Source: Flavicella marina
GTDB lineage: Bacteria > Bacteroidota > Bacteroidia > Flavobacteriales > Flavobacteriaceae
Length of the DNA: 64,000 nt
Assembly: GCF_009193215.1 (NCBI RefSeq)
Contig: NZ_VYVA01000004.1
Coordinates: 308,412-372,411, forward strand
Direction of reading: 5' to 3'
Notes under the pieces: model-generated
The model's input: only the letters and a program-made list of their open reading frames with translations
Told to the model about the DNA's origin: nothing
Databases searched by the model: none
Program-made: the position numbers and the translations under genes
In this document: positions 25,425-34,985 of the stretch, piece by piece
Numbering within the stretch: the stretch's first letter is position 1
Layout of the letters: each line of letters starts with the position of its first letter

Positions 25425-27887
25425 TTAAAGTTTAAATTCAAATGTAAAATAATAGCCTCGAGGATCTGATGTAATAATACCAGGCCCCGGGTATCCAGTA
25501 GCTCTACGAGTAAAATAAGAATTATTCAATAAGTTGGTTACTCCGGTTTCCACACGTATTTTTTTGTAAACATACGAAAAAGAAAGGTCCAAAATATCAT
25601 ATGCAGGTATTGCACCTTCTACCGAAGTTGCATTGTTCGGATTATAAGGAGCATTGGTAACATCTGTATATTGCTCTGAAAGATAGGTATATTGAACACC
25701 GACCATAAAGTTTTTATATCCAAAATTTGTTCCTGTTTTTAAATTTACCAAAGGCACAAATTCTACCTTTTTCCCCTCAACTCCATTCAATTCAGACTTA
25801 TAGTATTGAGAATTCGTAAACGCTGTGTTTATAAATACATTATTCTTTATCTGCTTGTAATTTTCCCAAAAGATATTTTTCAAATTAAAATCGAACAATG
25901 ATTCAACCCCATAAATGAAAGCATCTCCAATATTCGAGCGCTCCCAACCCACACGATCTGTAAAATTAGTTCCTATTTTCCCTAAGTATAACAATCCGAA
26001 AACACTGGCATCGTACGACAAGTTCTTTCCGACTTTTCCACGAACCCCAACATCACTGGTATACCCTTTTTCATCGGTAATATCTTCTGATACGACGAAA
26101 GAAGGACTTGTAGTTCGGATATCACTAAATGTAACCGAACGGTAGTTTTGAGATACATTTCCGTACAATTCAAAATAATTGTCGGGCTTATAGCTCGCCC
26201 CTATACCCAATAAAAATATATTCCTATTAAAACTTCTATTATCTGGAACGAACTCGCTAATTGTATTGTCGAGATATTCTCCTTCAGAAGTTGTTTTGAT
26301 ATATTCAAATCGAAATCCTGGAGTAATCGAAAAACTATCTGAAATATTAAATATATTTTCTCCGAAAACGGCTGTATTAAAATTTGGATAGTTAAAACTA
26401 GATTGATTTGGATATTCTGGATATCTGTCTGAGTAAAAGTTAAAATCAGCATCAGTTCCTTTACTTCCAGGACCTTGTTGAGAGGTATTATTTGCATTGT
26501 AAATTTTCGTACCAATTAAGAATACAGATTCTCTGTCATTGATATCATAATGCGTTAACAATCGAGCTTCGGCTCCCCAGTTTCTAAATTGCCCAACTAA
26601 TAAATCACGTTCATGAATAAAGTTTCCTTCATTGTCTTGCTCATCAACATCTAAAAAAGGATTTGGCTCAGAAAAATTATAATTTGCAATGAATCCAATA
26701 GCTTTTCTACTTGCATTCAATCCAAAAACGTTCAGACTTAACTCTGTTTTAGATGTAAGTTTGTGCTCTAATTTTAAAGCCAATAAATTCCAATTTACAG
26801 CAAACCAGTTTCGTGTTCTGTTGCTTTGTCTTGGATCTTCTAAAAATTGTACATCTGACAAACCTCCAGACTGTTTGGCTAAATATTCTAAATAAGTAGA
26901 TTCAAACGAAATTTTAGTTTTTTTATTGAATCGATATTCTAAATGTGCAAACGCATTGTGCGAGTCAAAATTTGAATTTTCACGGTATCCATCACCACGT
27001 TTGAAATTATAATATGCGTAATAACTAAATTTTCCTATACTACCGTTTACACTCGTAAAATTAGTATACAAGCCAAAAGAACCCACCGTATTCCTAGACA
27101 CCAATTCTATTTCTTTGTTGATTTGAGGTTCTTTTAGTTTAAAATTAATCAAACCACCAAATTGGGTACCGTACTGCAAAGATGCCGCACCTCGAATCAC
27201 CTGTATTTCAGATAGAGCTTCGTTTGCCGGAGTATAATAACTTTCAGGATAACCTAATACATCAGCGCTAATATCATACCCATTCTGACGCGTATTAAAA
27301 TTTGCAGTTCTATTTGGGTCTAATCCTCTACCTCCTACACTCAATTGCAAACCTCCATCACCAGCGTCAAAAATATTCATCCCTACAACTTGAGACATGA
27401 CTTGTCGGGCATTGTTAGTAGCCAATCCTCCGATCACCTGTTCCACCAAAACTACTTCGGTCTTTTTACCTGCATAAATTGCAGTACCTTCAACAGGTTT
27501 CAATCTTTTTAGGTTAAAAATTTCTTTTTTATGATTGTCTAGCTCTACTTCGCTCAATACCTCGCCAAGAGGAGTCATCTTAAAAATTATTTCTTTATTG
27601 TTTGACGAGATCTCTACTTGTGTCTCTAAAATTGCATACTCATATGAAAAAATGACAAAATATGTTTTCCCCTCATGCATACTTTCTATTTCAATACTTC
27701 CCTCTGCATCTGTAACTCCTAATTCTTTTCCAGACGACAATAAAACTTGGGCCAAAGCAATCGGCTGATTTGTTTCGATATCTTTTACAGATACACGAAT
27801 CTTATTTAATATTTTTTGAGCTGACAAGTGCTGTATTGACAGAGCAACACAGATGAAATAAATAAAAGGTATGAATTTGAATTTCAT
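25425..27887 (-). CDS. TonB-dependent outer-membrane receptor with a CarboxypepD_reg-like N-terminus
   Basis: 820 residues from the ATG at 27887 (MKFKFIPFIYF), preceded by an in-frame TTG that is unlikely. Signal peptide about 1-24; a carboxypeptidase-regulatory-like domain (about 27-110; PIALAQVLLSSGKELGVTDAEG); a plug (about 125-240; MSQVVGMNIFDAGDGG then IQVIRGAASLQYGTQFGGLINF); and a 22-strand barrel to a C-terminus of aromatic residues (YFTFEFKL). The closest family is FecA/iron siderophore-type receptors. Position in an operon with imelysin- and haem-binding proteins indicates an iron or haem ligand, but specificity is inferred. No ExbBD/TonB genes are nearby. Confidence 0.95.
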   Translation of the reverse strand: MKFKFIPFIYFICVALSIQHLSAQKILNKIRVSVKDIETNQPIALAQVLLSSGKELGVTDAEGSIEIESMHEGKTYFVIFSYEYAILETQVEISSNNKEIIFKMTPLGEVLSEVELDNHKKEIFNLKRLKPVEGTAIYAGKKTEVVLVEQVIGGLATNNARQVMSQVVGMNIFDAGDGGLQLSVGGRGLDPNRTANFNTRQNGYDISADVLGYPESYYTPANEALSEIQVIRGAASLQYGTQFGGLINFKLKEPQINKEIELVSRNTVGSFGLYTNFTSVNGSIGKFSYYAYYNFKRGDGYRENSNFDSHNAFAHLEYRFNKKTKISFESTYLEYLAKQSGGLSDVQFLEDPRQSNRTRNWFAVNWNLLALKLEHKLTSKTELSLNVFGLNASRKAIGFIANYNFSEPNPFLDVDEQDNEGNFIHERDLLVGQFRNWGAEARLLTHYDINDRESVFLIGTKIYNANNTSQQGPGSKGTDADFNFYSDRYPEYPNQSSFNYPNFNTAVFGENIFNISDSFSITPGFRFEYIKTTSEGEYLDNTISEFVPDNRSFNRNIFLLGIGASYKPDNYFELYGNVSQNYRSVTFSDIRTTSPSFVVSEDITDEKGYTSDVGVRGKVGKNLSYDASVFGLLYLGKIGTNFTDRVGWERSNIGDAFIYGVESLFDFNLKNIFWENYKQIKNNVFINTAFTNSQYYKSELNGVEGKKVEFVPLVNLKTGTNFGYKNFMVGVQYTYLSEQYTDVTNAPYNPNNATSVEGAIPAYDILDLSFSYVYKKIRVETGVTNLLNNSYFTRRATGYPGPGIITSDPRGYYFTFEFKL

Positions 27888-27958
27888 AAATATATTTTGC
27901 AAAAAAAGTTCAAAAATTAAAATTTTTGAACTTTAGATAAATTGTATTTTTAAGAGAA

Positions 27959-29077
27959 CTAATCACCATCTGAATCGTTATAATCGGCTTTGATACCCAA
28001 TGCGGAAATCATATTGGTTTTTAAAACTTCAATAATACTATGAATTCTGTCTCTCGTGATTTTATACTTCGTACGATCAGATTGAATTCCCATGTAAAAA
28101 TCGTCATCCAATGTTTCTGCTTGTGCGATTGCGGCATCGTATCTATCGTTGATTACAACACTTAAAAGTTTACCTCCTGCTTCGATTTGCAATTCATCCA
28201 AATACGATTTTAAACTTTCTCCTTCTTCTTCAGTATTAAAAAACTTCCCATTGAATAAATCTTGTGAAGCTTTGATAGAAGCAATCAATAATTCTTTTGA
28301 AACATTTTGTTTATAAAGCGCCTCTACTTTTTCTGGAGCTATCATTGGTGGCTGACCAAAAAAATCAATTGGAATTCCAATTTTAGCAGCTCTTGTAACC
28401 TTTTCTAAATTGAAAATCATATCATTTGTCAATTTATCTACTGAAGCCGTAGAAGACGAACAGTCATTGGCTATAAAAATACCTCGATAAGTTCCTTTCC
28501 AATCTGTTTGTACGGAAATCGCCATTGATTTCAATCTTGAAACAACATCTGATAAATACGCTTTATAGTTCGTCGCATTTGGGTCTGAACTATATTTCAC
28601 TACTATATCGGCATCTGTCGCTGCTATACCATTCAACAAATAATCTAAAGCAGGCAACCCTTGTGCGGCTATATTTGTTGAAAGTTCTAAATTATAATTC
28701 CCAGAAGAAATATTACTTTCTACCAAAGTAGCTTCCAATGGATAGGTGTTCGTATAATCTCGAAGTCTCGAAATTTCGGCTTGTCCAATCTCGTAAATTG
28801 AAACATTTTGCCAAGTAGTGTAAACTGCTAACCAATCAGCTCGTAATGTTTCTAACTTTTGAATATCTGGACTTGCTATAAACGCATTAGATGTAGCTTC
28901 TAAATCCATTAATTCGCTTACATATAGATCATAAGATGGAATGATAATATTATCCGCCCAATTCGTCAATAAAGCACCTCTATCAAAAGAGTCTTTCGTA
29001 CAATCTTCCATAGCTCCTTCTGTTTTACAAGAAACCAAAAAAACTACTAAAACCAGGGTGTAAATAACATGTTTCAT
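27959..29077 (-). CDS. Imelysin-family lipoprotein
   Basis: 372 residues with a lipoprotein signal ending VSCK (Cys about 17), so membrane-anchored and facing the periplasm. The imelysin (peptidase M75) fold is suggested by the helical repeats with LTNWADNIIIPSYDLYVSEL (about 36-55), LRADWLAVYTTWQNV and GLPALDYLLNG (about 137-147). In characterised iron-regulated imelysins such as IrpA the motif is GxHxxE. Here the same position reads GLPALD, without the His or the Glu, as is common in this branch. Its location between the DUF4856 gene and the TonB receptor suggests iron uptake rather than proteolysis. Confidence 0.88.
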   Translation of the reverse strand: MKHVIYTLVLVVFLVSCKTEGAMEDCTKDSFDRGALLTNWADNIIIPSYDLYVSELMDLEATSNAFIASPDIQKLETLRADWLAVYTTWQNVSIYEIGQAEISRLRDYTNTYPLEATLVESNISSGNYNLELSTNIAAQGLPALDYLLNGIAATDADIVVKYSSDPNATNYKAYLSDVVSRLKSMAISVQTDWKGTYRGIFIANDCSSSTASVDKLTNDMIFNLEKVTRAAKIGIPIDFFGQPPMIAPEKVEALYKQNVSKELLIASIKASQDLFNGKFFNTEEEGESLKSYLDELQIEAGGKLLSVVINDRYDAAIAQAETLDDDFYMGIQSDRTKYKITRDRIHSIIEVLKTNMISALGIKADYNDSDGD

Positions 29078-29116
29078 CTCAAAAATATTTTTCTCTAAGA
29101 GTTTGCAAATTTAAGG

Positions 29117-29152
29117 AAAGTGATTGTCTTAATAGTTAAAGACAATCACTTT
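29117..29152 (-). terminator. Hairpin between the DUF4856 and imelysin genes (possible attenuator)
   Basis: 14-bp perfect stem (AAAGTGATTGTCTT with AAGACAATCACTTT) around an 8-base loop, between the DUF4856 stop at 29179 and the imelysin start at 29077. On the minus strand the downstream T run is weak, so it may reduce rather than stop transcription or stabilise the upstream mRNA. Confidence 0.6.
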
Positions 29153-29178
29153 TATTTTATATAATTTTTTATATCTAA

Positions 29179-30447
29179 TTAATCTGCAGCTTGCGCTGTA
29201 GTAAAGTCAAATTTTGCAGAAATAGTATCAGAAACTTCATCTAAAACAGTTCCATCAGTTAAGTCCCAAAATCCATTTCCTGCTTCTAATTTAGCAATCA
29301 AAGAATTTACTTCAGAAGCACTTAAATAAGGAGCATCCGTCTCTGGATTTCTTGTGAATTGTAAGCTATATACAAAACCGTATCCTTCAGATAAATCATG
29401 AAATGCTCCACCGAAATCTTGTGCCGCTAAAGCGTTTTTACCAGCTTGTAAATAGTACACAGCTCTAACACCAATTACTTTTGAAATCTGGTACTGCAAT
29501 ACTGTAACCGCATCTTTTAACACATCGTAATCTTGAGCTACAACCGCTGCTCTACCAATTCTAAATGCTTTAAAAATCTGCTCTTGAATTCCTGAAAAAT
29601 CAGTATCTGACTCAACTCTAGTGATATACTTGAATAAAAATGAATCGCTTTCGTAACTAATTGGGCTTTCAAAATCTACTGATGGATCTCCATATACATA
29701 CCCAAAAGCTTCATCATAGTGGTGCTCATATTTCGTATAGTTTTTCCCTTCTTCTAAAGTTTCTGCATCATTTTTAGAAATATAGTCTTCGTTATTGATT
29801 CTAGTAGTACCTAAATAGTTGTTCAATACTTGATCAACGATTAAAGCCCCTATAGAACCTTTTGCAAAAGCTTGATTGTATTCTAATCCTTTCCCATTCA
29901 CATAACGTGTGCTGCTTCCATCAGCAATCATTCCAGCATTACCTTCAGTAGCAGTATTGTCTTTGTTAGGAACGACATCAGCTACTTGACTCGCTATATA
30001 CGCTGAAAATACGGCTTGAATAGCTTCTTTTGCAACAGCATCACTTCCAAACAAATCGTCAGAAGCTGCAATTTTACTCTTTACATTTTTAGATGATGCA
30101 TTCAATCCTAAACTACCAGCATCAATAAAATCATTATTTCCTGCCTCGTGTGCAAAAGCAGCCTCTATTTCAGCTGTAGTTTTCCCTGAAGTAACAGAGA
30201 AATAGCTCAAAATTTCTTTGTTCATCGCCAATCTCTGTGATTGTCCAGAAAAACTTACAGTAGTTTCATTATTTCTTTCAAAAACATACGTTGATGGTAC
30301 ATTGAAATCATACTCAATATCATTTACGTTTGTGATGACTCCTGTATCTCCATTTCCATCTCCTAAATCATTACCATCATCTTTACAAGCTGTAAACAAT
30401 AATACCATTCCAGCTAAAATTCCTGCCTTGATTAAATTCTTTTGCAT
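29179..30447 (-). CDS. DUF4856 lipoprotein, first gene of an iron/haem operon
   Basis: 422 residues with a lipobox (LFTACKDD, Cys about 21) and an acidic Gly/Asp/Asn linker (about 23-40). The body carries the DUF4856 features: YDFNVPSTYVFERNNETTV (about 47-65), YSVTSGKTTAEIEAAF, an internal NSFAKGSIGALIVDQVLNNY-like segment and EALEEGKNYTKYEHHYDEAF. Family members are found next to imelysins and TonB receptors in Bacteroidota and are thought to act at the cell surface in iron acquisition, but the role is unproven. Promoter: TATCTTTG at 30492-30499 with TTTTG 18 bases upstream and a candidate Fur-like box over the -33 region. Confidence 0.9.
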   Translation of the reverse strand: MQKNLIKAGILAGMVLLFTACKDDGNDLGDGNGDTGVITNVNDIEYDFNVPSTYVFERNNETTVSFSGQSQRLAMNKEILSYFSVTSGKTTAEIEAAFAHEAGNNDFIDAGSLGLNASSKNVKSKIAASDDLFGSDAVAKEAIQAVFSAYIASQVADVVPNKDNTATEGNAGMIADGSSTRYVNGKGLEYNQAFAKGSIGALIVDQVLNNYLGTTRINNEDYISKNDAETLEEGKNYTKYEHHYDEAFGYVYGDPSVDFESPISYESDSFLFKYITRVESDTDFSGIQEQIFKAFRIGRAAVVAQDYDVLKDAVTVLQYQISKVIGVRAVYYLQAGKNALAAQDFGGAFHDLSEGYGFVYSLQFTRNPETDAPYLSASEVNSLIAKLEAGNGFWDLTDGTVLDEVSDTISAKFDFTTAQAAD

Positions 30448-30491
30448 TTCTTTTTATTTAGATTTATTACAAATAGTTAATTTTCTTGCCG

Positions 30492-30522
30492 CAAAGATAC
30501 ACAAGAATGCGATTTAACAAAA
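30492..30522 (-). promoter_or_regulatory. Promoter of the DUF4856 operon
   Basis: Minus-strand TTTTG (plus 30518-30522), 18-base spacer and TATCTTTG (plus 30492-30499), a close match to the Bacteroidota consensus; 45 bases before the ATG. Confidence 0.7.
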
Positions 30523-30523
30523 C

Positions 30524-30546
30524 TTATTTAGAATAAATTAAAATAA
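30524..30546. promoter_or_regulatory. Candidate Fur-family operator next to the iron-operon promoter
   Basis: TTATTTAGAAT, A, AATTAAAATAA: an imperfect 11-1-11 inverted repeat. Its first 15 bases TTATTTAGAATAAAT recur exactly at 35126. It abuts the upstream edge of the -33 element of the operon. Confidence 0.5.
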
Positions 30547-30694
30547 AGATTTAAAATATTTTATTATAAAATAGCTCTATTTCGTTTTCAAGCTTAATTA
30601 TGAACACTTTAACCTCTTTATTTGAGTGATATACCCCTTAAATTATATTCGAATAAAATTGAACTTTCACCAACCAAACTAAAATCAAACCAAC

Positions 30695-33600
30695 ATGAAA
30701 AAAACAAAACAAAGAGTATTGCTCATTGCTGTCATGCTATTAATGAAAGTTCAAACAACTCATTCTCAAACCTCTACATTATATGAAGATTGGGTAAACC
30801 ATCAATATGATGGAACTTCGACTCTTCCAACATTTTCATATGCTGGATATGCCTATGGCGACAAATCAATACCAACAATTGCTGAATTAACCTCTGATGG
30901 AGCAAAAATATTTTTAGTCGCAGCAGATGGTAATGACATGATCGATGACAAATTAAAAATTCGAGAAGCAATTACCGCGGCTGAGAATTATATAAAAGAA
31001 AATCCGCAAAATAAAGCCATTGTAAAATTCCCACCCGGTAAGTTTTATGTAAACACAACAACAGATAACAGCTCTATCATTTCTATAACTGAAAACAATA
31101 TTGTGATACAAGGAAGCGGATCTGGAATAGGTGGAACTGAATTGATTCATTCTCAATATTTAGAGTCTACCAATGGAGCAGATTACAATTGCCCATATTT
31201 GTTTCAATTTAAATCAGATGACTTTTGGTTTTCTTCTCAAAAGAAAATTGCTACTGTCACGGGTTCTGCCAAATTAAATTCCTTTTCAATTGAAATTTCA
31301 CAAAGTGATATCGATGCAAACCATGCTGAATTACAAATCGGGGAATGGATATCCCTAAGAACCATTGATAATTTAGCTTTAGTTACAGAAGATTTGAGTC
31401 CGAAAACTGTAGACAATATATACGAAGACGATTTTGATTTAAGTATCAAGAAAAAGGGGTCTAGCTCGATTGAATATCACAAAATCAAAGACATTCAAGG
31501 CAACAAACTTATTTTTCATGAACCTATATTAAAACCAGTTTCAGGAAACGATTGGGGTATTTATAGTTTCAACGAACTTAAAGAAGTTGGCATTCAAGAC
31601 TTGAAGTACACTGGTGGTTTTACCTCTAAACACATGCATCATAGCACATCAAGTAAAACATTAATTGATTTAGGAGAAACTGTTAACACTGCAAACAGAA
31701 AAAAATATTCCTACCTCGGAACTTCTGGTTGGAGCGGGATCGAATTTAACGGAGTTGTAAATGGATGGATAAAAAATGTAGTATTCTCACAAATGTCACA
31801 ATGTGTACTTTTTAAAAATTCTGCAAATTGTACAGCTATCAACAACGAATACACAGGAGATTACCCTGGTCACAATTTCATAACAGCTGCAAGTTCTACT
31901 AAATGTTTGATCGCCTTAAATGAAGACAATTCAACGGGGAACAACATCGCTGTTGACAATGCTGACTCTGGCAGCATATTTTTCCGAAATAATGGTAAAG
32001 GAATTTGGCATGGAGCTGGTGTTAGTAAACAATCCATAGGAAATGTAATATACAGAAATACACATCCTATGGATGGACATACAGGAATGGAAATGCATGC
32101 CAGTCAACCCAGAGCGAATTTATTCGACAATTGTAAAGGAGGTATATTCTTTCACGCAGGAGGAAATGAAACCGAAGTCCCCAATCATTTAAAAAAATTG
32201 GTCTTATGGAATTTTGAAGGTACAGGTAATGATGCTGGACGGGGTGAAACAGGAGCTATTGATTTCTGGGTGAACAATGAAAGATACAATACAATGGCAA
32301 TTCAGCCGATACTAGTAGGAACCAAAGGAATCACTTTTTCCGATCCAGATGACTGTGAAATCATTGAATCCAATGGAACGAAAGTTACTCACGCTATTAT
32401 AGGAGATAAAAACCACAACATTGAGTCAATTTACGAAGCGCAATTAGCATATCGACGAAACAATAATTTACCCGAATGGATGTATGACTCCTTAGATCAT
32501 TTAGAAAACCAGGAATACTTAGAGGATTTTGAATTGTCTGAGGCTGATGACTCATGGGGAGGCACACTAATCGGAAGAAATAATGTTACTTGGAGCTTAA
32601 CCGACACTAAAAAAACAAGTGGTACCTATGTAAATGGTAGCAAATGTATTTACATACAATCCCTGAATAAACCGAATAACCAAATAGAATCTTCTTCTAT
32701 TGAAGGTGGTATCAGCAGTCTATCTATAGATTGTAAATCGCTGTGGGGAACTCAAAATAATACTCGAAAAATTTTGGTAATGATTAACGATAAAATTATT
32801 GATACCTTGACTTTTGAAAATGAAGCTACCTTGAATATTAACTCCTTACAGGTTTTTGGTGATTTTACATTAAAATTAAAAAATATTTCAGACCCAAATA
32901 ACACGATAGCAATAGATAATATAAAATGGACCAATTATTCAGGATTTACAAAAAACGAAACACCTCCTTCAAATATCAACAACCTGAATGCTATAAAAAC
33001 TACTACCGATAGCAGTATTTTGATTTGGACACCTTCATATGACGACTCAAACATCGTGACTTATGATGTATTTGAATTAAATAATGCTTCGCCAATTGCT
33101 ACTACGTCAAGTACTTCATATCACTTAACAAACCTATCAGAAAACACGCAACACACCTATTTTATTCAAGCAAAAGATAACAACGGAAATAAATCAGCAA
33201 AAAGGGAAATCAAATTCAAAACAGAACAAGAATTCTTAGAAAAATTTGACGATTCACCAGCCGACAATAGTTGGAATGGAACTATCTCAGGAATAGAAAG
33301 TATTGTTTGGAGCTTACAGGATGTAAAAAAGACTAGCGGAAAATACATTGATAATAGCAAATGCGTTTATATGTCTGGCTTAAGTAAACCTAACAATAGC
33401 ATTGAGTCAAGTACGATTATTGGCGGTATCAGTTTTCTTTCAATCGATTGTAAAAGTCTATGGAAAAATATCGGTGGAGAAAGAAAAATTCAAATAAGTA
33501 TCTTACAAAATAACAACACTGTAAAAGATACCGTGATGAGCTTTTCTGGTACAGCGAGTACAAATCTAGTCTTCGATAACATAAACATTTCAGGAGATTT

Positions 33601-33985
33601 CAATCTGCATATTAAAAATGTCTCTTCAGCTACGGATAGTAACACCATGGCAATTGACAATATAAAATGGAGAACCTATTCTGCAAATCAAAATATATCA
33701 CCATTAGCAAAAACCTTAAGCCTTCTTAAACAAAGTACTTACGAAAAAAACACACTTGAAGTGTATCCTAATCCATTTTCAAATAAAATTTGGATCAAAA
33801 CGAATAAGCATTTTGAAAAAATATTACTGCTAAATAATTTCGGGCAATTAATACAAATTGAGCCCACCAGCTATGACAATTTACTTTTGTTTGATTTTTC
33901 TTCAAATAATATATCTTCAGGCATATATTACCTGAAGCTATTCTCGGATGATGAAATTATCACAAAAAAAATAATCAAGTTGTAA
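30695..33985 (+). CDS. Secreted beta-helix carbohydrate-active protein with duplicated modules and a T9SS sorting domain
   Basis: 1096 residues. Signal peptide about 1-25 (VQTTHSQ). Residues about 45-590 form a right-handed beta-helix resembling pectate-lyase-superfamily proteins of the DUF4955 type: KAIVKFPPGKFYVNT, IVIQGSGSGIGGTEL, HGAGVSKQSIGNVIYRNTHP, MEMHASQPRANLFDN and GGIFFHAGGNETEVPNHL. Two similar 140-residue beta-sandwich modules follow (about 606-748 and 846-997; both with WSL.D.KKTSG.Y...KC.Y and SLSIDCKSLW), separated by a fibronectin type III-like domain (about 755-843). A type IX secretion tail with LEVYPNPF ends the protein (about 1021-1096). It is most likely a surface or secreted glycan lyase or binder; the substrate is unknown and no PUL genes are adjacent. 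Confidence 0.88.
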   Translation: MKKTKQRVLLIAVMLLMKVQTTHSQTSTLYEDWVNHQYDGTSTLPTFSYAGYAYGDKSIPTIAELTSDGAKIFLVAADGNDMIDDKLKIREAITAAENYIKENPQNKAIVKFPPGKFYVNTTTDNSSIISITENNIVIQGSGSGIGGTELIHSQYLESTNGADYNCPYLFQFKSDDFWFSSQKKIATVTGSAKLNSFSIEISQSDIDANHAELQIGEWISLRTIDNLALVTEDLSPKTVDNIYEDDFDLSIKKKGSSSIEYHKIKDIQGNKLIFHEPILKPVSGNDWGIYSFNELKEVGIQDLKYTGGFTSKHMHHSTSSKTLIDLGETVNTANRKKYSYLGTSGWSGIEFNGVVNGWIKNVVFSQMSQCVLFKNSANCTAINNEYTGDYPGHNFITAASSTKCLIALNEDNSTGNNIAVDNADSGSIFFRNNGKGIWHGAGVSKQSIGNVIYRNTHPMDGHTGMEMHASQPRANLFDNCKGGIFFHAGGNETEVPNHLKKLVLWNFEGTGNDAGRGETGAIDFWVNNERYNTMAIQPILVGTKGITFSDPDDCEIIESNGTKVTHAIIGDKNHNIESIYEAQLAYRRNNNLPEWMYDSLDHLENQEYLEDFELSEADDSWGGTLIGRNNVTWSLTDTKKTSGTYVNGSKCIYIQSLNKPNNQIESSSIEGGISSLSIDCKSLWGTQNNTRKILVMINDKIIDTLTFENEATLNINSLQVFGDFTLKLKNISDPNNTIAIDNIKWTNYSGFTKNETPPSNINNLNAIKTTTDSSILIWTPSYDDSNIVTYDVFELNNASPIATTSSTSYHLTNLSENTQHTYFIQAKDNNGNKSAKREIKFKTEQEFLEKFDDSPADNSWNGTISGIESIVWSLQDVKKTSGKYIDNSKCVYMSGLSKPNNSIESSTIIGGISFLSIDCKSLWKNIGGERKIQISILQNNNTVKDTVMSFSGTASTNLVFDNINISGDFNLHIKNVSSATDSNTMAIDNIKWRTYSANQNISPLAKTLSLLKQSTYEKNTLEVYPNPFSNKIWIKTNKHFEKILLLNNFGQLIQIEPTSYDNLLLFDFSSNNISSGIYYLKLFSDDEIITKKIIKL

Positions 33986-33991
33986 TAAATC

Positions 33992-34022
33992 AAAAAGCCT
34001 AACATCCTGTTAGGCTTTTTTT
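33992..34022. terminator. Terminator between the beta-helix gene and HMG-CoA lyase
   Basis: AAAAAGCCTAACA, TCC, TGTTAGGCTTTTTTT: a strong stem with T and A runs on both sides, serving both convergent genes; the HMG-CoA lyase stop lies in its 3' edge. Confidence 0.92.
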
Positions 34023-34914
34023 AAATAAAAACTTCTAACGAAGCATTATATGCACTTTCAAAACTCATTGGTTTTGTATGAGTTATAATATTTTTAGAAG
34101 TAAAGTATGACAAAAGTTTTTCAGTAGGCATATTTCCTATTAATTCATCTTTCGCCATTGGACACCCTCCAAATCCCTTAATGGCACCGTCAAATCGTCT
34201 ACATCCTGCTAAGAATGCAGTATCAATTTTATCGAACCATGAGTCGTATGTAGTATGTAAATGCGCTCCAAATTCAATTTCTGAATAAGCAGGAATTAAA
34301 TTTTCGAATAAATATGTTATCGTATCAGGTGTTGCGCTTCCAATAGTATCAGATAACGATAAAATTTTCACTCCCATTTGAGACAATCTTTCCGTCCATT
34401 TTGCAACTACCTCAACAGACCAAGGATCTCCATATGGATTTCCGAACCCCATAGACAAATAGGTCACTACTTCTTTATTAGAATTTGCAGCAATAGATAT
34501 GATTTCTTCTAAAACTTTAACTGATTCATTGATCGTTTTGTGCGTATTACGCATCTGAAAATTTTCAGAAATAGAAAATGGAAACCCTAGATAAGATATT
34601 TCTTCGAAACTTGCCGCTTGCATCGCACCTCTTGTATTGGCAACTATGGCCAGCAATTTACTTTCAGTATCTTGTAAGTCTAATAATGACAAAACTTCAG
34701 CTGTATCTCTCATTTGCGGAATCGCTTTTGGAGACACAAAACTTCCGAAATCAATCGTATCAAAACCAACATTTAACAAAGCGTTGATGTAGTTGGCTTT
34801 TTTATTAGTGGGTATAAACTCTTTTATCCCCTGCATCGCATCACGAGGACATTCAATAATTTTTACCTTATTATTAGTTTCAGTAATCAAAAGCTTTGAG
34901 AAATTTAAATCCAA
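34021..34914 (-). CDS. Hydroxymethylglutaryl-CoA lyase
   Basis: TIM-barrel enzyme that cleaves HMG-CoA to acetoacetate and acetyl-CoA, in leucine degradation. The core begins at VKIIECPRDAMQG (about 17-29; catalytic Arg and Asp), with FVSPKAIPQM, LSDTIGSATP, the metal-binding HxH in FGAHLHTTYDSW (about 217-228) and the catalytic Cys in GFGGCPMAKD (about 250-259). Length (297) fits the family. No in-frame ATG lies upstream of the core; starts are TTG at 34914 or TTG at 34890 (giving LITETNNKVKIIECP). The gene is monocistronic, with the terminator on its 3' side. Confidence 0.93.
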   Translation of the reverse strand: MDLNFSKLLITETNNKVKIIECPRDAMQGIKEFIPTNKKANYINALLNVGFDTIDFGSFVSPKAIPQMRDTAEVLSLLDLQDTESKLLAIVANTRGAMQAASFEEISYLGFPFSISENFQMRNTHKTINESVKVLEEIISIAANSNKEVVTYLSMGFGNPYGDPWSVEVVAKWTERLSQMGVKILSLSDTIGSATPDTITYLFENLIPAYSEIEFGAHLHTTYDSWFDKIDTAFLAGCRRFDGAIKGFGGCPMAKDELIGNMPTEKLLSYFTSKNIITHTKPMSFESAYNASLEVFI

Positions 34915-34958
34915 ACAAATATAACCAACGTATTCTAGAGTTAGAACCTTCTTAAACC

Positions 34959-34985
34959 AAAAAAATCTAGCTGATGCTAGATTTT
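34959..34985 (-). terminator. Terminator overlapping the stop of the Cys-rich gene
   Basis: Minus-strand stem AAAATCTAGC, loop ATCA, GCTAGATTTT followed by a T run. The TAG stop of the 45-residue gene lies within the stem. Confidence 0.8.
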
